Assembly: GCA_003020945.1 (NCBI GenBank)
Contig: PXRU01000006.1
Span: 1 to 64,000 of the forward strand
DNA: 64,000 nucleotides
Direction: 5' to 3'
Source: Halobacteriales archaeon QS_6_71_20
GTDB taxonomy: Archaea; Halobacteriota; Halobacteria; Halobacteriales; Haloferacaceae
The first letter of the stretch is position 1. Each line of letters opens with the position of its first letter. A program made the position numbers and the translations under genes. Below are positions 17,416 to 26,390 of the stretch, one piece after another. Below the pieces are notes generated by a model. That model was not told where the DNA came from and did no database searches. It was given only the letters and a program-made list of their open reading frames with translations.

Positions 17416-18456
17416 ATGGCTACGACACCCGACATCGAGAACGAACCGAGCCCCGACCGGGAGTTCAACGAGGAGCCGGCCGCCGAGCAGCCGAAGGCGC
17501 GCGTCGGCTGGCAGTACACGCTGTCGCAGGTGCGCCGGGACCCGACCGCGATGTCCGGCCTCGTGGTCATCGGCGTCGCGACGCTCGTGGCCGTCGTCTC
17601 CTTCGTCGACGGCGTCCTCTTCGCGTACCTCGCCGGCTTCGGGGCGTTCGCGAGCCTCGGCGTCGAGCAGTACGCGATCGCGGAGGCGCTGTGGGTGAGC
17701 CCGATCGCCGAGACGGGCGCGCCGATCCTCCGCCCGCCGGCGTTTCTCACGAACGAGCTGTACCCGGGGGAGCCGGGGACGCTCGCGCACCCGCTGGGCA
17801 CCGACCACCGGGGGCGCGACCTGCTGGTCCGGCTGTTCTACGGCACCCGGATCGCCATCACCGTCGGCATCGTCTCGACCGGGCTGGCGATGGTGCTCGG
17901 GATGGTCGTCGGCTCCGTCGCCGGCTACTACGGCGGGCTCGTCGACGACGCGCTCATGCGCGGCGCGGAGACGCTGTACGCCATCCCGTTTCTGGTGCTT
18001 GTCATCGTGTTCATGGTGGCGTTCGGCCGCAACCTCACGTTCGCGATGATCGGCGTCGGGGTCGCGACGATCCCGACGTTCGCGCGGCTCATCCGGTCGC
18101 GGGTGCTGTCCGTCCGCGAGGAGGAGTACGTCGACGCCGCCCGCGCGGCCGGCGTCCGCGACCGCAACATCATCATGCGACACGTCATCCCGAACAGCTT
18201 CGCGCCGGTGCTCGTGCAGGCGACGCTGCAGGTCGGCGTCTCGATCCTCATCGTCGCCGGCCTCTCGTTTCTCGGCTACGGCGCCCAGCCGCCGACCCCG
18301 TCGTGGGGACAGATGCTCTCCAACTCCCGCGACTACATGCTGCCGAACCCGTGGTTCAGCATCTGGCCCGGACTCGCGATCCTCGCGACCGTGGTCGGCT
18401 TCAACCTGCTCGGCGACGGCCTGCGAGACGCACTCGATCCGCGGATCAACAACTAA
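17416..18456 (+). CDS. dppC: ABC importer permease, DppC type
   Basis: A 346-aa partner permease. After a polar N-terminal tail and the first helix (MSGLVVIGVATLVAVVSF), there is an insert of about 60 residues before the usual HPLGTDHRGRDLLVRL motif that begins the core. The EAA loop is EEYVDAARAAGVRDRNIIMRHVIPNSFAPVL, and the end is the family's GDGLRDALDPR. Its TAA stop overlaps the ATG of the next gene by one base, so translation of the two is probably coupled. Confidence 0.92.
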   Translation: MATTPDIENEPSPDREFNEEPAAEQPKARVGWQYTLSQVRRDPTAMSGLVVIGVATLVAVVSFVDGVLFAYLAGFGAFASLGVEQYAIAEALWVSPIAETGAPILRPPAFLTNELYPGEPGTLAHPLGTDHRGRDLLVRLFYGTRIAITVGIVSTGLAMVLGMVVGSVAGYYGGLVDDALMRGAETLYAIPFLVLVIVFMVAFGRNLTFAMIGVGVATIPTFARLIRSRVLSVREEEYVDAARAAGVRDRNIIMRHVIPNSFAPVLVQATLQVGVSILIVAGLSFLGYGAQPPTPSWGQMLSNSRDYMLPNPWFSIWPGLAILATVVGFNLLGDGLRDALDPRINN

Positions 18457-19652
18457 TGAGCCAGTCAGAGCCACTACTGCGAGTCGAGAACCTGAAGACG
18501 CAGTTCTTCACCGAGGAGGGAACCGTCCGCGCCGTCGACGGCGTGAGCTTCGAGGTCGGGGAGGGCGAACTCGTCGGCCTCGTCGGCGAGTCCGGCGCCG
18601 GCAAGTCCGTCGCCGCCCAGTCGATCATGCGGCTCGTCGAGGAGCCCGGCCGCATCGTCGACGGGACGGTGACGTACAAGGGCCGGACGCTGGTCGACAT
18701 CGAGCGCGGTCCCGACGGCGACCTCCGGGAGTCCGAGGCGATGCTCTCCCGGCGGGAGATGCGCACGGACATCCGGGGGACGGAGATCGCGATCATCTTC
18801 CAGGACCCGATGGAGTCGCTCAACCCGGTGTTCACCGTCGGGGGACAGGTCCGGGAGTTCATCGAACTGAACCGGGACGTCAGCGGCGCCGAGGCCGAGG
18901 AGATCGCGATCGACATGCTCCGGGAGGTGGGGATCCCGGAGCCGGTGAAGCGGTACGACGAGTACCCCCACCAGTTCTCCGGCGGGATGCGCCAGCGGGT
19001 CCTCATCGCGATGGCGCTGGCGTGCGAGCCGAGCCTCATCATCGCCGACGAGCCGACGACCGCCCTCGACGTCACCGTCGAGGGACAGATCCTCGACCTC
19101 GTCGACGACCTCCAGGAGAAGTACGACACCGCGTTCGTCTGGGTCACCCACGATATGGGCGTCGTGGCGGAGATCTGCGACAGCGTCAACGTGATGTACC
19201 TCGGCGAGGTGATCGAGCAGGCCGACGTCGACGACCTGTTCCACGACACGAAACACCCGTACACCCGGGCGCTGCTCCGCTCGATCCCCAGACCCGATCG
19301 GACCGTGGAGTCGCTGGACCCGATCGGCGGGGTGATGCCGGAGGCGATCAACCCGCCGTCCGGCTGCCGGTTCCACACCCGCTGTCCGGACGCCCGGGAG
19401 GTGTGCAGGGAGGTCCACCCGACGCACGCGCCCCCCGAGGAGGGGGCCGACGCCGCCGGAGCGGGAAACGACGGAGCCCGACCCGCCGACGCGGCACGAG
19501 CCGCCGAGGCCGACGGGCGTCAGCCCCACCTCGTCTCCTGCGTGAAGTACGAGTCGGTCGGCTACGAGCACAGCGAGTCGCTGGAGGCGGAGGCGACCGG
19601 CGCGTTCGCCGGCGGGCTGGCGGAGATGCGCGGGGGTGAGCGGGATGAGTGA
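18456..19652 (+). CDS. dppD: ABC importer ATPase, DppD type
   Basis: A 398-aa ATPase that powers the importer. Walker A is GESGAGKSV, the signature is FSGGMRQRV and Walker B is [12 protein letters not shown], with the switch His in VTHDMG. The C-terminal oligopeptide domain ([18 protein letters not shown]) is followed by an Ala/Asp-rich insert of about 45 residues before HLVSC. The start ATG at 18456 shares a base with the stop of the previous gene. Confidence 0.93.
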   Translation: MSQSEPLLRVENLKTQFFTEEGTVRAVDGVSFEVGEGELVGLVGESGAGKSVAAQSIMRLVEEPGRIVDGTVTYKGRTLVDIERGPDGDLRESEAMLSRREMRTDIRGTEIAIIFQDPMESLNPVFTVGGQVREFIELNRDVSGAEAEEIAIDMLREVGIPEPVKRYDEYPHQFSGGMRQRVLIAMALACEPSLIIADEPTTALDVTVEGQILDLVDDLQEKYDTAFVWVTHDMGVVAEICDSVNVMYLGEVIEQADVDDLFHDTKHPYTRALLRSIPRPDRTVESLDPIGGVMPEAINPPSGCRFHTRCPDAREVCREVHPTHAPPEEGADAAGAGNDGARPADAARAAEADGRQPHLVSCVKYESVGYEHSESLEAEATGAFAGGLAEMRGGERDE

Positions 19653-20925
19653 CGACGTCCTGCTCCGGGTCGAGGACCTCACCAAACACTTCAGCCAGTC
19701 GAGCGGCATCCTCGATACGTTCCTCTCGAAGCCGTCCGTCAGGGCCGTCGACGGCGTCTCCTTCGACATCCGGGAGGGGGAGACGCTCGGCCTCGTGGGC
19801 GAGTCCGGCTGCGGGAAGTCGACGCTCGCGCGGACCGTGCTGCGGCTGCTGGACCCGACCGACGGCGCGGTGTACTTCAAGGGGGAGAACCTCGCGGAGC
19901 TGTCGGGGGGCGACCTCCGGCGACAGCGCCGCGACATGCAGATGATCTTCCAGGACCCCCAGTCGAGCCTCGACCCCCGGATGAAGGTCGGGCCGATCGT
20001 CGAGGAGCCGATGAAGGCACACGGGCTGTACGAGGGCGAGCGCGAGGCTCGCGTGCGGGAGCTGCTGGAGAAGGTGGGACTCGACCCTCACCACTACAAC
20101 CGCTACCCCCACCAGTTCTCCGGGGGCCAGCGCCAGCGCATCAACCTCGCGCGTGCGCTCGCGGTGAACCCCGAGTTCATCGTCTGCGACGAGCCGGTGT
20201 CCGCGCTGGACGTGTCGATCCAGGCGCAGGTGCTGAACACGATGCGGGAGCTTCAAGAGGAGTTCGGCCTCACGTACCTGTTCATCGCACACGACCTGAG
20301 CGTCATCCGCCACATCGCCGACCGCGTCGCCGTGATGTACCTGGGCAACGTCGTCGAGCTGGCGGAGACCGAGGAGCTGTTCGAGAACCCGCAACACCCC
20401 TACACCGACGCGTTGCTTGAGTCGATCCCGGTGCCCGACCCCCGCGCCGACGGGGTGCGCGGCGTGCTCGACGGCGACGTCCCGTCGCCGATCGATCCGC
20501 CCTCGGGCTGTCGCTTCCGGACGCGCTGTCCGGATCTCATCCGGCCGACGGAGTACGAGATGGACGCGGCGACGTGGGACGCCGTGCTGGCGTTCAGCCG
20601 GGCGGTGGAGCGCCGCAGCTTCGAGGCGCCCGACCGCCCGACCGTGCGCCGACAGTTCTTCGGGGACGGGCTCCCCGGAGGCGACGTCGGCGGGCACGTC
20701 GAGCGGGCGATCGACGAGGTGCTCGCCGACGAGTGGGACGCCGCCGCCGACCGGCTCACTGAGGCGTTCGAGGAGCCCAGCATCTGTGCGCGCGAGGAGC
20801 CGAGCTACACGGTCGAGCCGCGGTACGGCACCGACGAACACCGGGCCGACTGTCACCTCCACCGGGACGACACGCCGTCGCCGGAGCGCGTCGACGGCGA
20901 GGACCCCGCGACCGCCGACGACTGA
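19645..20925 (+). CDS. dppF: ABC importer ATPase, DppF type
   Basis: The second ATPase (426 aa) of the importer. Walker A is GESGCGKST, the signature is FSGGQRQRI and Walker B is [12 protein letters not shown]. Its oligopeptide C-terminal domain is split: after [19 protein letters not shown] there are roughly 85 extra residues before [10 protein letters not shown] and CHLH, where most family members have only a few. The gene overlaps dppD; the ATG at 19645 gives [16 protein letters not shown], and a GTG at 19636 would add three residues. It is the last gene of the operon. Confidence 0.92.
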   Translation: MSDDVLLRVEDLTKHFSQSSGILDTFLSKPSVRAVDGVSFDIREGETLGLVGESGCGKSTLARTVLRLLDPTDGAVYFKGENLAELSGGDLRRQRRDMQMIFQDPQSSLDPRMKVGPIVEEPMKAHGLYEGEREARVRELLEKVGLDPHHYNRYPHQFSGGQRQRINLARALAVNPEFIVCDEPVSALDVSIQAQVLNTMRELQEEFGLTYLFIAHDLSVIRHIADRVAVMYLGNVVELAETEELFENPQHPYTDALLESIPVPDPRADGVRGVLDGDVPSPIDPPSGCRFRTRCPDLIRPTEYEMDAATWDAVLAFSRAVERRSFEAPDRPTVRRQFFGDGLPGGDVGGHVERAIDEVLADEWDAAADRLTEAFEEPSICAREEPSYTVEPRYGTDEHRADCHLHRDDTPSPERVDGEDPATADD

Positions 20926-21007
20926 GCCGCCGCGGCCGTCGGCGCGAGCGCCGTCCGCCCCCGAGGCCGGCGAGAGCGAGCGCCCGGGGACGCGGTCGCC
21001 GACCCCG

Positions 21008-21487
21008 TCACTCGATCCGGATCGTGGTCGTGGCCGCCGGCCGCTCCGCCGGCGTGCCGACGAACGCGCGGATCTCGTGGTCGCCGCGGTCCAGCGGGAG
21101 CGACCGGACGCCGTCCTCGCGCACCCGCTTCACGCGACCGTCCCACGTCCACGCGAACCGCTTCCGCTCGCGGGCCCGGAAGGCCAACTCGCCGTCGCCG
21201 CCGGGACCCAGCCGCGGCTCGTCGCTGGCCTCAAGCAGGCCGTCCACCTCCCACCCCCAGCGCCGCCGGGTCGACGTGCCGACCGAGACGGGCACCGGGA
21301 GCCGGTTACGGATCGCGACGCGGACCCGGACCGGGTCGCCGGGGGCGTACGACTCCCGGTCGGTCGACACGGAGATCGCGATCGCGCGCCGAACCAGCGC
21401 CGTCGGGAGCAGGCGCGCGACCGCCGCACCGAGGGGGTCGCGGGTGCCGTCGAAGCCGAGCCGGTCGGTGCGTCGTCGCCGTGGCAC
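21008..21487 (-). CDS. Haloarchaeal hypothetical protein with a beta-sandwich-like domain
   Basis: A 159-aa protein without a family that I can name with certainty. The middle reads ISVSTDRESYAPGDPVRVRVAIRNRL, a pattern typical of Ig-like beta sandwich domains that modify or bind proteins, followed by alternating strands (GWEVDGLL, ERKRFAWTWDG) and ending HEIRAFVGTPAERPAATTTI. There is no signal peptide or membrane helix, and the N-terminal 30 residues are basic. It converges on the importer operon and is upstream of ggt on the minus strand. Confidence 0.6.
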   Translation of the reverse strand: MPRRRRTDRLGFDGTRDPLGAAVARLLPTALVRRAIAISVSTDRESYAPGDPVRVRVAIRNRLPVPVSVGTSTRRRWGWEVDGLLEASDEPRLGPGGDGELAFRARERKRFAWTWDGRVKRVREDGVRSLPLDRGDHEIRAFVGTPAERPAATTTIRIE

Positions 21488-21589
21488 ACCGGCGTGTTCG
21501 CGCGCCGCGGCTTCGGTCTGTCGGTCGTCGCGACCGTCGCGACCGTCGCGACCGTCGCGCCGGCCCCGAGCGACCGACGGCGCCCCTGC

Positions 21590-23329
21590 TCAGTACCCCT
21601 GGGCGTTGCCGTCCTTGCGGGGCTCGGTCGCGCCCGAGAGCACGCCGTCGGCGTTGCGGACGATCTGGGCGCCGCCGAACCGCGTCGGCGGGAGCGTCCG
21701 CACGTCGTGGCCCCGCCGCGAGAGCTTCGCGGCGACGTGGGAGTCGAACTGCGGCTCCAGCGCGAGGCTTCCCTCCTCCCGGTAGCGCCACCGCGCCGCG
21801 TCCAGCGACGCCTGCAGCGGCATGCCGTAGTCGACGAGGTTGGAGATCACCTGGACGTGGCCCTGCGGCTGCATATAGCCGCCCATCACGCCGAAGGCGG
21901 CCCAGTCGTCGGCGGCGTCGTCGGGCGCCAGGTCGACAAGCCCCGGGATCAGCGTGTGGAACGGCCGCTTGCGCGGCGCGAGCGCGTTCGGGTGGTCGGG
22001 GTCCAGCGAGAACGACGCCCCGCGGTTCTGCAGGGCGATCCCCGTGTCGCCGGCGACCAGTCCGGAGCCGAAGCCGGCGAACCGGGAGTTGATGAACGAG
22101 ACGACGTTCCCCTCGTCGTCGGCGACGCACAGCAACACCGTGTCGGCGTCCTCCGCGTGCGCGTCGGGCACGCCGAAGCTCACGTCGTCGTTGCACGCCT
22201 CGCCGACCCGCTCGGCCCGCCGCGCGGCCCACTCCTTCGATCCGAGAGGCGGATGCTGCTCGAACTCCGGGTCGGTGATGTAGCGGTGGCCGTCGTGGAA
22301 CGCCAGCTTCAGCGCCTCCGAGAGGTAGTGGACCCGCTCGGGGGAGTCGTAGTCGTGCTCGCCGGCGCCCAGTTCCTCGGCGACGTTGAGCGCCTCCAGC
22401 GCGATGAGCCCCTGGTTGTTGGGCGGGAGCTCGTACACCTCCGCGCCGTTGTACGTCGTCGAGACGGGGTCGAGGAACTCCGGCTCGAACGCCGCGAGGT
22501 CGTCGGTCGTGAGGAAGCCGCCGTGCTCCCGCACCTCCGCGGCGATCCGTTCGCCGATCTCCCCCTCGTACACCACGTCGGCGCCCTCCTCGGCGATACG
22601 GCGCATCGACTCCCCCAGCTCCGGTAGCGTCACGTGTTGTCCCACGTCGGGCGCCTCGCCGTCGAAGAGGTACGCCTCCCGGGCGTGGTCGGTCTCGAAC
22701 AGCTCCTCGCCGTGTCGCCACTGCGCGGAGACGACCTCCGAGACGGGGTAGCCGTCGACCGCGTAGCGGATCGCCGGCCGCAGGAGCTCGGACAGCGACA
22801 TCTCGCCGAAGCGGTCGGCGGTCGCCTCCCACCCGCGGGCGGTCCCGGGGACGGTGACGGCGTGGGGACCCGTGTCGGGCATCTCGGCGTCGGCGGGGTC
22901 GACCCCCTCCGTCGTCGCGACCGCGTCGCGGACGGCGTCGATCGTCGCGTCGGCCGGGGCGGGGCCGCACGACCGCATCGCGCCCACCTCGCCGTCGGCG
23001 GTCCGGTACAGCGCGAACACGTCGCCGCCCAGCCCCGTCGACGTGGGTTCGACGACGTTGAGCGCGGCGGCCGTCGCCACCGACGCGCCGGCGGCCGGCG
23101 CGCTTGCCCCCTGCGTGAGGGAAAAGCTGTCACCGAATATATCCGGAGAACCGGCTTTGCCGACGGGGCCGCTTCCTCCCGGGGTGATCGCCGTGCGTTC
23201 GCGCGGAGACGCCCGCGGGGCCGGCGTTCGGCGTCGGCGTCGCTCGCCCTCGCCGCCGCCTCCGGTACAGCCGGCGAGGCCGCTCAACCCCGCCGCCCCG
23301 AGCGGGGCGGCGGTCGTCCGGCGATCCAC
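21590..23329 (-). CDS. ggt: Gamma-glutamyltransferase with a replaced N-terminus
   Basis: The body is a gamma-glutamyltransferase: ATAAALNVVEPTSTGLGGDV, GAMRSCGPAPADA with the substrate-binding Arg, and the cleavage/nucleophile Thr in DADTVLLCVADDEGNVVS (about residue 397). The first roughly 45 residues that the family normally has before ATAAALN are missing. Instead there are about 90 residues that resemble a Tat lipoprotein signal (VVDRRTTAAPLGAAGLSGLAGC), an Arg/Pro-rich linker and a short A/T-rich stretch. The start is uncertain: a GTG at 23329 fits the signal; a TTG at 23401 is also open. The enzyme may be exported or non-functional. Confidence 0.78.
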   Translation of the reverse strand: MDRRTTAAPLGAAGLSGLAGCTGGGGEGERRRRRTPAPRASPRERTAITPGGSGPVGKAGSPDIFGDSFSLTQGASAPAAGASVATAAALNVVEPTSTGLGGDVFALYRTADGEVGAMRSCGPAPADATIDAVRDAVATTEGVDPADAEMPDTGPHAVTVPGTARGWEATADRFGEMSLSELLRPAIRYAVDGYPVSEVVSAQWRHGEELFETDHAREAYLFDGEAPDVGQHVTLPELGESMRRIAEEGADVVYEGEIGERIAAEVREHGGFLTTDDLAAFEPEFLDPVSTTYNGAEVYELPPNNQGLIALEALNVAEELGAGEHDYDSPERVHYLSEALKLAFHDGHRYITDPEFEQHPPLGSKEWAARRAERVGEACNDDVSFGVPDAHAEDADTVLLCVADDEGNVVSFINSRFAGFGSGLVAGDTGIALQNRGASFSLDPDHPNALAPRKRPFHTLIPGLVDLAPDDAADDWAAFGVMGGYMQPQGHVQVISNLVDYGMPLQASLDAARWRYREEGSLALEPQFDSHVAAKLSRRGHDVRTLPPTRFGGAQIVRNADGVLSGATEPRKDGNAQGY

Positions 23330-23424
23330 GACGGAACCGCTCAGCGCGTCGGTGGACTCGTCCGATGCCGTACGGGGCTGATATACAGTAACAAAGTTCA
23401 ATACGACCCAAATGAATTCGGTGT

Positions 23425-24159
23425 ATGGTCGCGAACGGCGCTGAGGAGGGATCCGAACGGCCGATGCGGGAGGTGACGCTTCGGATCAGGCACAACGGGC
23501 AGCCGGAGTGTGAGGTGTCCGCGCGGTATCCGAGCGTGACGATGCGCTCCATCTCCTCGATGACGGGGCGGACGGCCGAGCGCAAGCGGATCATCGAGGT
23601 GAGCGGCGACCCCGACGAGGTGGCCGCGTTCATCGACGACTTCCGCGACGGCGACCCGATCGTCGCCGCCGACCCGGTGACGCCGCTGGGCGAGCCGACG
23701 GTGCTCGCCGCGATCACGTTCAACGCCGAGGAGTGGGACAGCATCGGCGAGCAGTTCGCCAAGCTCGGGCTCCACTACCGCACCGGTACCGTCATCAACG
23801 ACGGCTGGGAGCGCTGGACGCTGTACCTGGAGGCCGACGACGACCTCTCGTCGGTCATCCGGGCCGTCGAGGCGAACGGCAACGACGTCGAGCTGGTCCG
23901 TCAGGTGGAGATGGCCGACGTCGAGCCCTCCTCGCGGTTCGAGACCGTCGGCGCGCTCCACGAGCTCACCCGGCGCCAGCGCGAGGCGCTTTCGGCGGCG
24001 ATCGGGGCGGGCTACTACGGCCACGAGAAGGACGCCGGCGTCGAGGACGTCGCCGACGAGCTCGGCATCGGGACGACGACGGCCTGGGAACACCTCGCGC
24101 GCGCCGAGGGGAAGGTGATGGACGACCTCGGCCGGCTGCTCGACGGCGGCGGCGGCTGA
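23425..24159 (+). CDS. Bat-type transcription regulator (HTH_10)
   Basis: A 244-aa regulator with the bacterio-opsin activator layout. Residues about 14 to 175 form the sensor half (VTLRIRHNGQPECEVSARYP, ITFNAEEWDSIGEQFAKLGL). The C-terminus has the HTH_10 domain, LTRRQREALSAAIGAGYYGHE, then VEDVADELGIGTTTAWEHLARAE. It is transcribed divergently from ggt with a gap of less than 100 bp. The ATG at 23425 is used; an in-frame ATG at 23464 is possible. Target genes and signal are unknown. Confidence 0.85.
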   Translation: MVANGAEEGSERPMREVTLRIRHNGQPECEVSARYPSVTMRSISSMTGRTAERKRIIEVSGDPDEVAAFIDDFRDGDPIVAADPVTPLGEPTVLAAITFNAEEWDSIGEQFAKLGLHYRTGTVINDGWERWTLYLEADDDLSSVIRAVEANGNDVELVRQVEMADVEPSSRFETVGALHELTRRQREALSAAIGAGYYGHEKDAGVEDVADELGIGTTTAWEHLARAEGKVMDDLGRLLDGGGG

Positions 24160-24185
24160 CCGGCGCCGACGCGGCGACCCGGCCC

Positions 24186-25535
24186 TCAGTCGAGGTCGTC
24201 GTACGGCCAGCGCCCGCCCTTCCGGAGCTCCCGTTCGTACCCCTCGTCGATCGCCTCGCGCGTCTCCGCGCGCGTCCGCGGCGGCGTCTCCACCTCCTCG
24301 GCGGCGAAGCGCGCGACCGCCTCGGCGACCTGGACGGCCACGTCCCGGACGTCGCGGGAGTCGAGCTTGTCGAGCGTGTCGGCGTGCGTGTGCCCCCACC
24401 CCCGGCCGGACTGTTCTGAGGTAGTCGAGACCATGACCGCGGGGACGCCCTCCTGGACGAACGCCCACTGATCGCCGTGGGGCGAGACCGTGTCGTCGGC
24501 CGACAGCGTCGCGTCGAGGTCGTTCGTCACCGCCGAGAACACCGACGCCATCGAGTCGAACCCGTTCGTCCCCACCCGGAGGTTCCGGGAGTTGGCCGCG
24601 CCGTCGAGGTTGACGACACACTTCGTGTCGTCCAGGTCGGTCGTCCCCGCGCAGTGGTACGCCCCCCACAGGCCGATCTCCTCGGAGCCGAAGGTGACGA
24701 GGCGGACCCGGCGGTCCAACTCCACGTCGTCGCGGGCGAGAAGCCGGCCCACCTCCGCGACGAGCGCGGAGCCGGCGCCGTTGTCGTTGGCGCCGTCGGC
24801 GATGTCGTGGGCGTCGACGTGTGCGGTGAGGAGCACGTGCTCGTCCGTGTCCGGGCCGATCGCCGCCTCGACGTTCACCGAGGTCGTCGGCTCGTTGCGA
24901 CAGTCGACCGAGACCGTCGCCTCACACCCCTCCTCCGCGTAGCGCGCGAGCCGCTTGCCGACCTCACAGGAGACGCCGACCGCGGGGATCGGCCCGGGGC
25001 GCTCGTGGTAGCCGACCTCGCCGGTCGGGGGGAGCGAGCCGTCGAGGTGGTTGCGGAAGACGAACGCGCTCGCGCCGTGTTCGGCGGCGGTGACGTACTT
25101 CTCCATCCGGTGGATCCAGCGGTCGACGTCCTCGGGCGTCGACGACGACGCCATCGCGATCGCGCCGTCCAGCTCGTCGCTTCGCCGCCGGAACGCCTCG
25201 TCGGTGCCGTCGCCCACGTCGACGACGCGGCCGGTCGCCTCCCCCGACGGACAGCCCGGGAGCGCGAGCACGTCCTGGTGCCCGTCGTGGACCCGCTCGC
25301 GGGGCTCGTGGATCGTCAGCGAGGAGTCGCCGCGCCACCAGCCGGGGATCTCGAACTCCTCGATCCGGGCGTTCCGGGCGCCCGCCCGCTCGAACGCCCC
25401 GCGGACGACCGCGGCGCCCGCCCGCTCTCCCTCCTGGCCGGCCATCCGGCTGCCCACGTCGACGAGGTCGGTGAGCACCCCCCACGCGAACCCGCTCGTC
25501 TGTGCGTCGCCGACCGCCGCGTTCGTCAGTCGCAT
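24186..25535 (-). CDS. M28 family metallopeptidase
   Basis: A 449-aa zinc aminopeptidase-like protein. Metal ligands can be placed: His and Asp in LTAHVDAHDIADGANDNGAG, catalytic Glu-Glu in FGSEEIGLWGAYH, Asp in CVVNLDGAAN, and His in GWGHTHADT. A PA-like insert lies at about 115 to 210. There is no signal peptide, so it probably acts in the cytoplasm. A close paralogue with the same motif set is at 48653. It converges on the Bat-type regulator. Confidence 0.88.
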   Translation of the reverse strand: MRLTNAAVGDAQTSGFAWGVLTDLVDVGSRMAGQEGERAGAAVVRGAFERAGARNARIEEFEIPGWWRGDSSLTIHEPRERVHDGHQDVLALPGCPSGEATGRVVDVGDGTDEAFRRRSDELDGAIAMASSSTPEDVDRWIHRMEKYVTAAEHGASAFVFRNHLDGSLPPTGEVGYHERPGPIPAVGVSCEVGKRLARYAEEGCEATVSVDCRNEPTTSVNVEAAIGPDTDEHVLLTAHVDAHDIADGANDNGAGSALVAEVGRLLARDDVELDRRVRLVTFGSEEIGLWGAYHCAGTTDLDDTKCVVNLDGAANSRNLRVGTNGFDSMASVFSAVTNDLDATLSADDTVSPHGDQWAFVQEGVPAVMVSTTSEQSGRGWGHTHADTLDKLDSRDVRDVAVQVAEAVARFAAEEVETPPRTRAETREAIDEGYERELRKGGRWPYDDLD

Positions 25536-25681
25536 GCCACGGGGTTCGACGCGTCGCCCTTGAGTCTCCGGATCGCGGACGATTCCGGGCGGACGTCGGC
25601 GACGCGTCGACGGCGCGATCCCCGATTCCCGCGCGAGCGTGACGACAGATTCATGTGGCGTGGTACCGAATCCCGCAAGAT

Positions 25682-25972
25682 ATGCCCCAGTCGACGAGTC
25701 TGTCCGACGCCGACGAGCGAGTGCTGCGCCACCTCGAACGGGCGGGCGCGGACTACCCCGCGCTCGTCGCCGCCAACACGGGGCTCCACATCCCGCTGGT
25801 CGAGCGGCGCGTGGCGGCGTTGGCCGACCGGGGACTCGTCGAGGCGGCGACGGCCGAGGAGATCTACCGCGTCACCGATGCCGGCCGCCGCGCGCTCGCC
25901 CCCGACTCGACGGCCGCCGACGACGCGGCGCCGGCGTCGACCGCCACCGACGGCGGACACCTCGACGAGTAG
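25682..25972 (+). CDS. Small winged-helix protein (DUF2250-like)
   Basis: A 96-aa DNA-binding-type protein: LSDADERVLRHLERAGADYP, then LVAANTGLHIPLVERRVAAL (recognition helix), then LVEAATAEEIYRVTDAGRRAL (wing). This is the arrangement of DUF2250 and halophage-repressor-like winged helices. The acidic tail of about 25 residues is probably disordered. The ATG at 25682 is preferred to a GTG at 25655. Target unknown. Confidence 0.72.
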   Translation: MPQSTSLSDADERVLRHLERAGADYPALVAANTGLHIPLVERRVAALADRGLVEAATAEEIYRVTDAGRRALAPDSTAADDAAPASTATDGGHLDE

Positions 25973-26389
25973 CCGGCGTCGGTCACATCGCGTGTTCCGG
26001 TCGAGCGCCGAGCGCGGTCGTCCCGCTCACTCCGTCATCGCCGCTCGGTCCGGCCGGGCGGTGACGCTGCGGGTCGCATGGCTCCCCGCTCGGGTGGCGG
26101 GGGCTCCCGTCGGTCGCCCTCGCTCCGTGCGGTGCGCGGCTCGACCCTGGACCTCGCCGCGGCTCATCGAGGTCTCGCTTCGCTCGACCTCGCTTCTGCT
26201 CGCGGGTCGCATGGCTCCCCGCTCGGGCGACGAGGACTCCCGTCGGTCGCCCTCGCTCCGTGCGGTGCGCGGCTCGGCCCCGGACCTCGCCGCGGCTCAT
26301 CGAGGGCTCGCTTCGCTCGCCCTCGCTCCTGCTCGCGAGTCGCACGGCTCCCCGCTCTGATGACGAGGGCTCGCTTCGCTCGCCCTCGC
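25973..26389. other. Gene-free region filled by tandem repeat
   Basis: No protein gene is credible in these 417 bp. The reading frames over it are Arg/Ser-rich artefacts of the repeat, in which the same peptide returns every 133 bases in several frames. The downstream amidohydrolase ends at its right edge. Confidence 0.7.
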
Positions 26390-26390
26390 T
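26071..26390. repeat. 133-bp direct tandem repeat, about 2.4 units
   Basis: A unit beginning GGGTCGCATGGCTCCCCGCT starts at 26071, again at 26204, and a diverged third start is at 26337; the spacing is exactly 133 bp both times. Units differ at a small number of bases. Each has internal hairpin-like words such as CTCGCTTCGCTCG. It abuts the 3' end of the amidohydrolase gene and might affect its transcript end. Confidence 0.85.

Noticed and set aside
14613-17801. A 1062-codon minus-strand frame opposite the importer genes
   Set aside because: It is antisense to clear binding-protein and permease genes and has no domain; a GC artefact.
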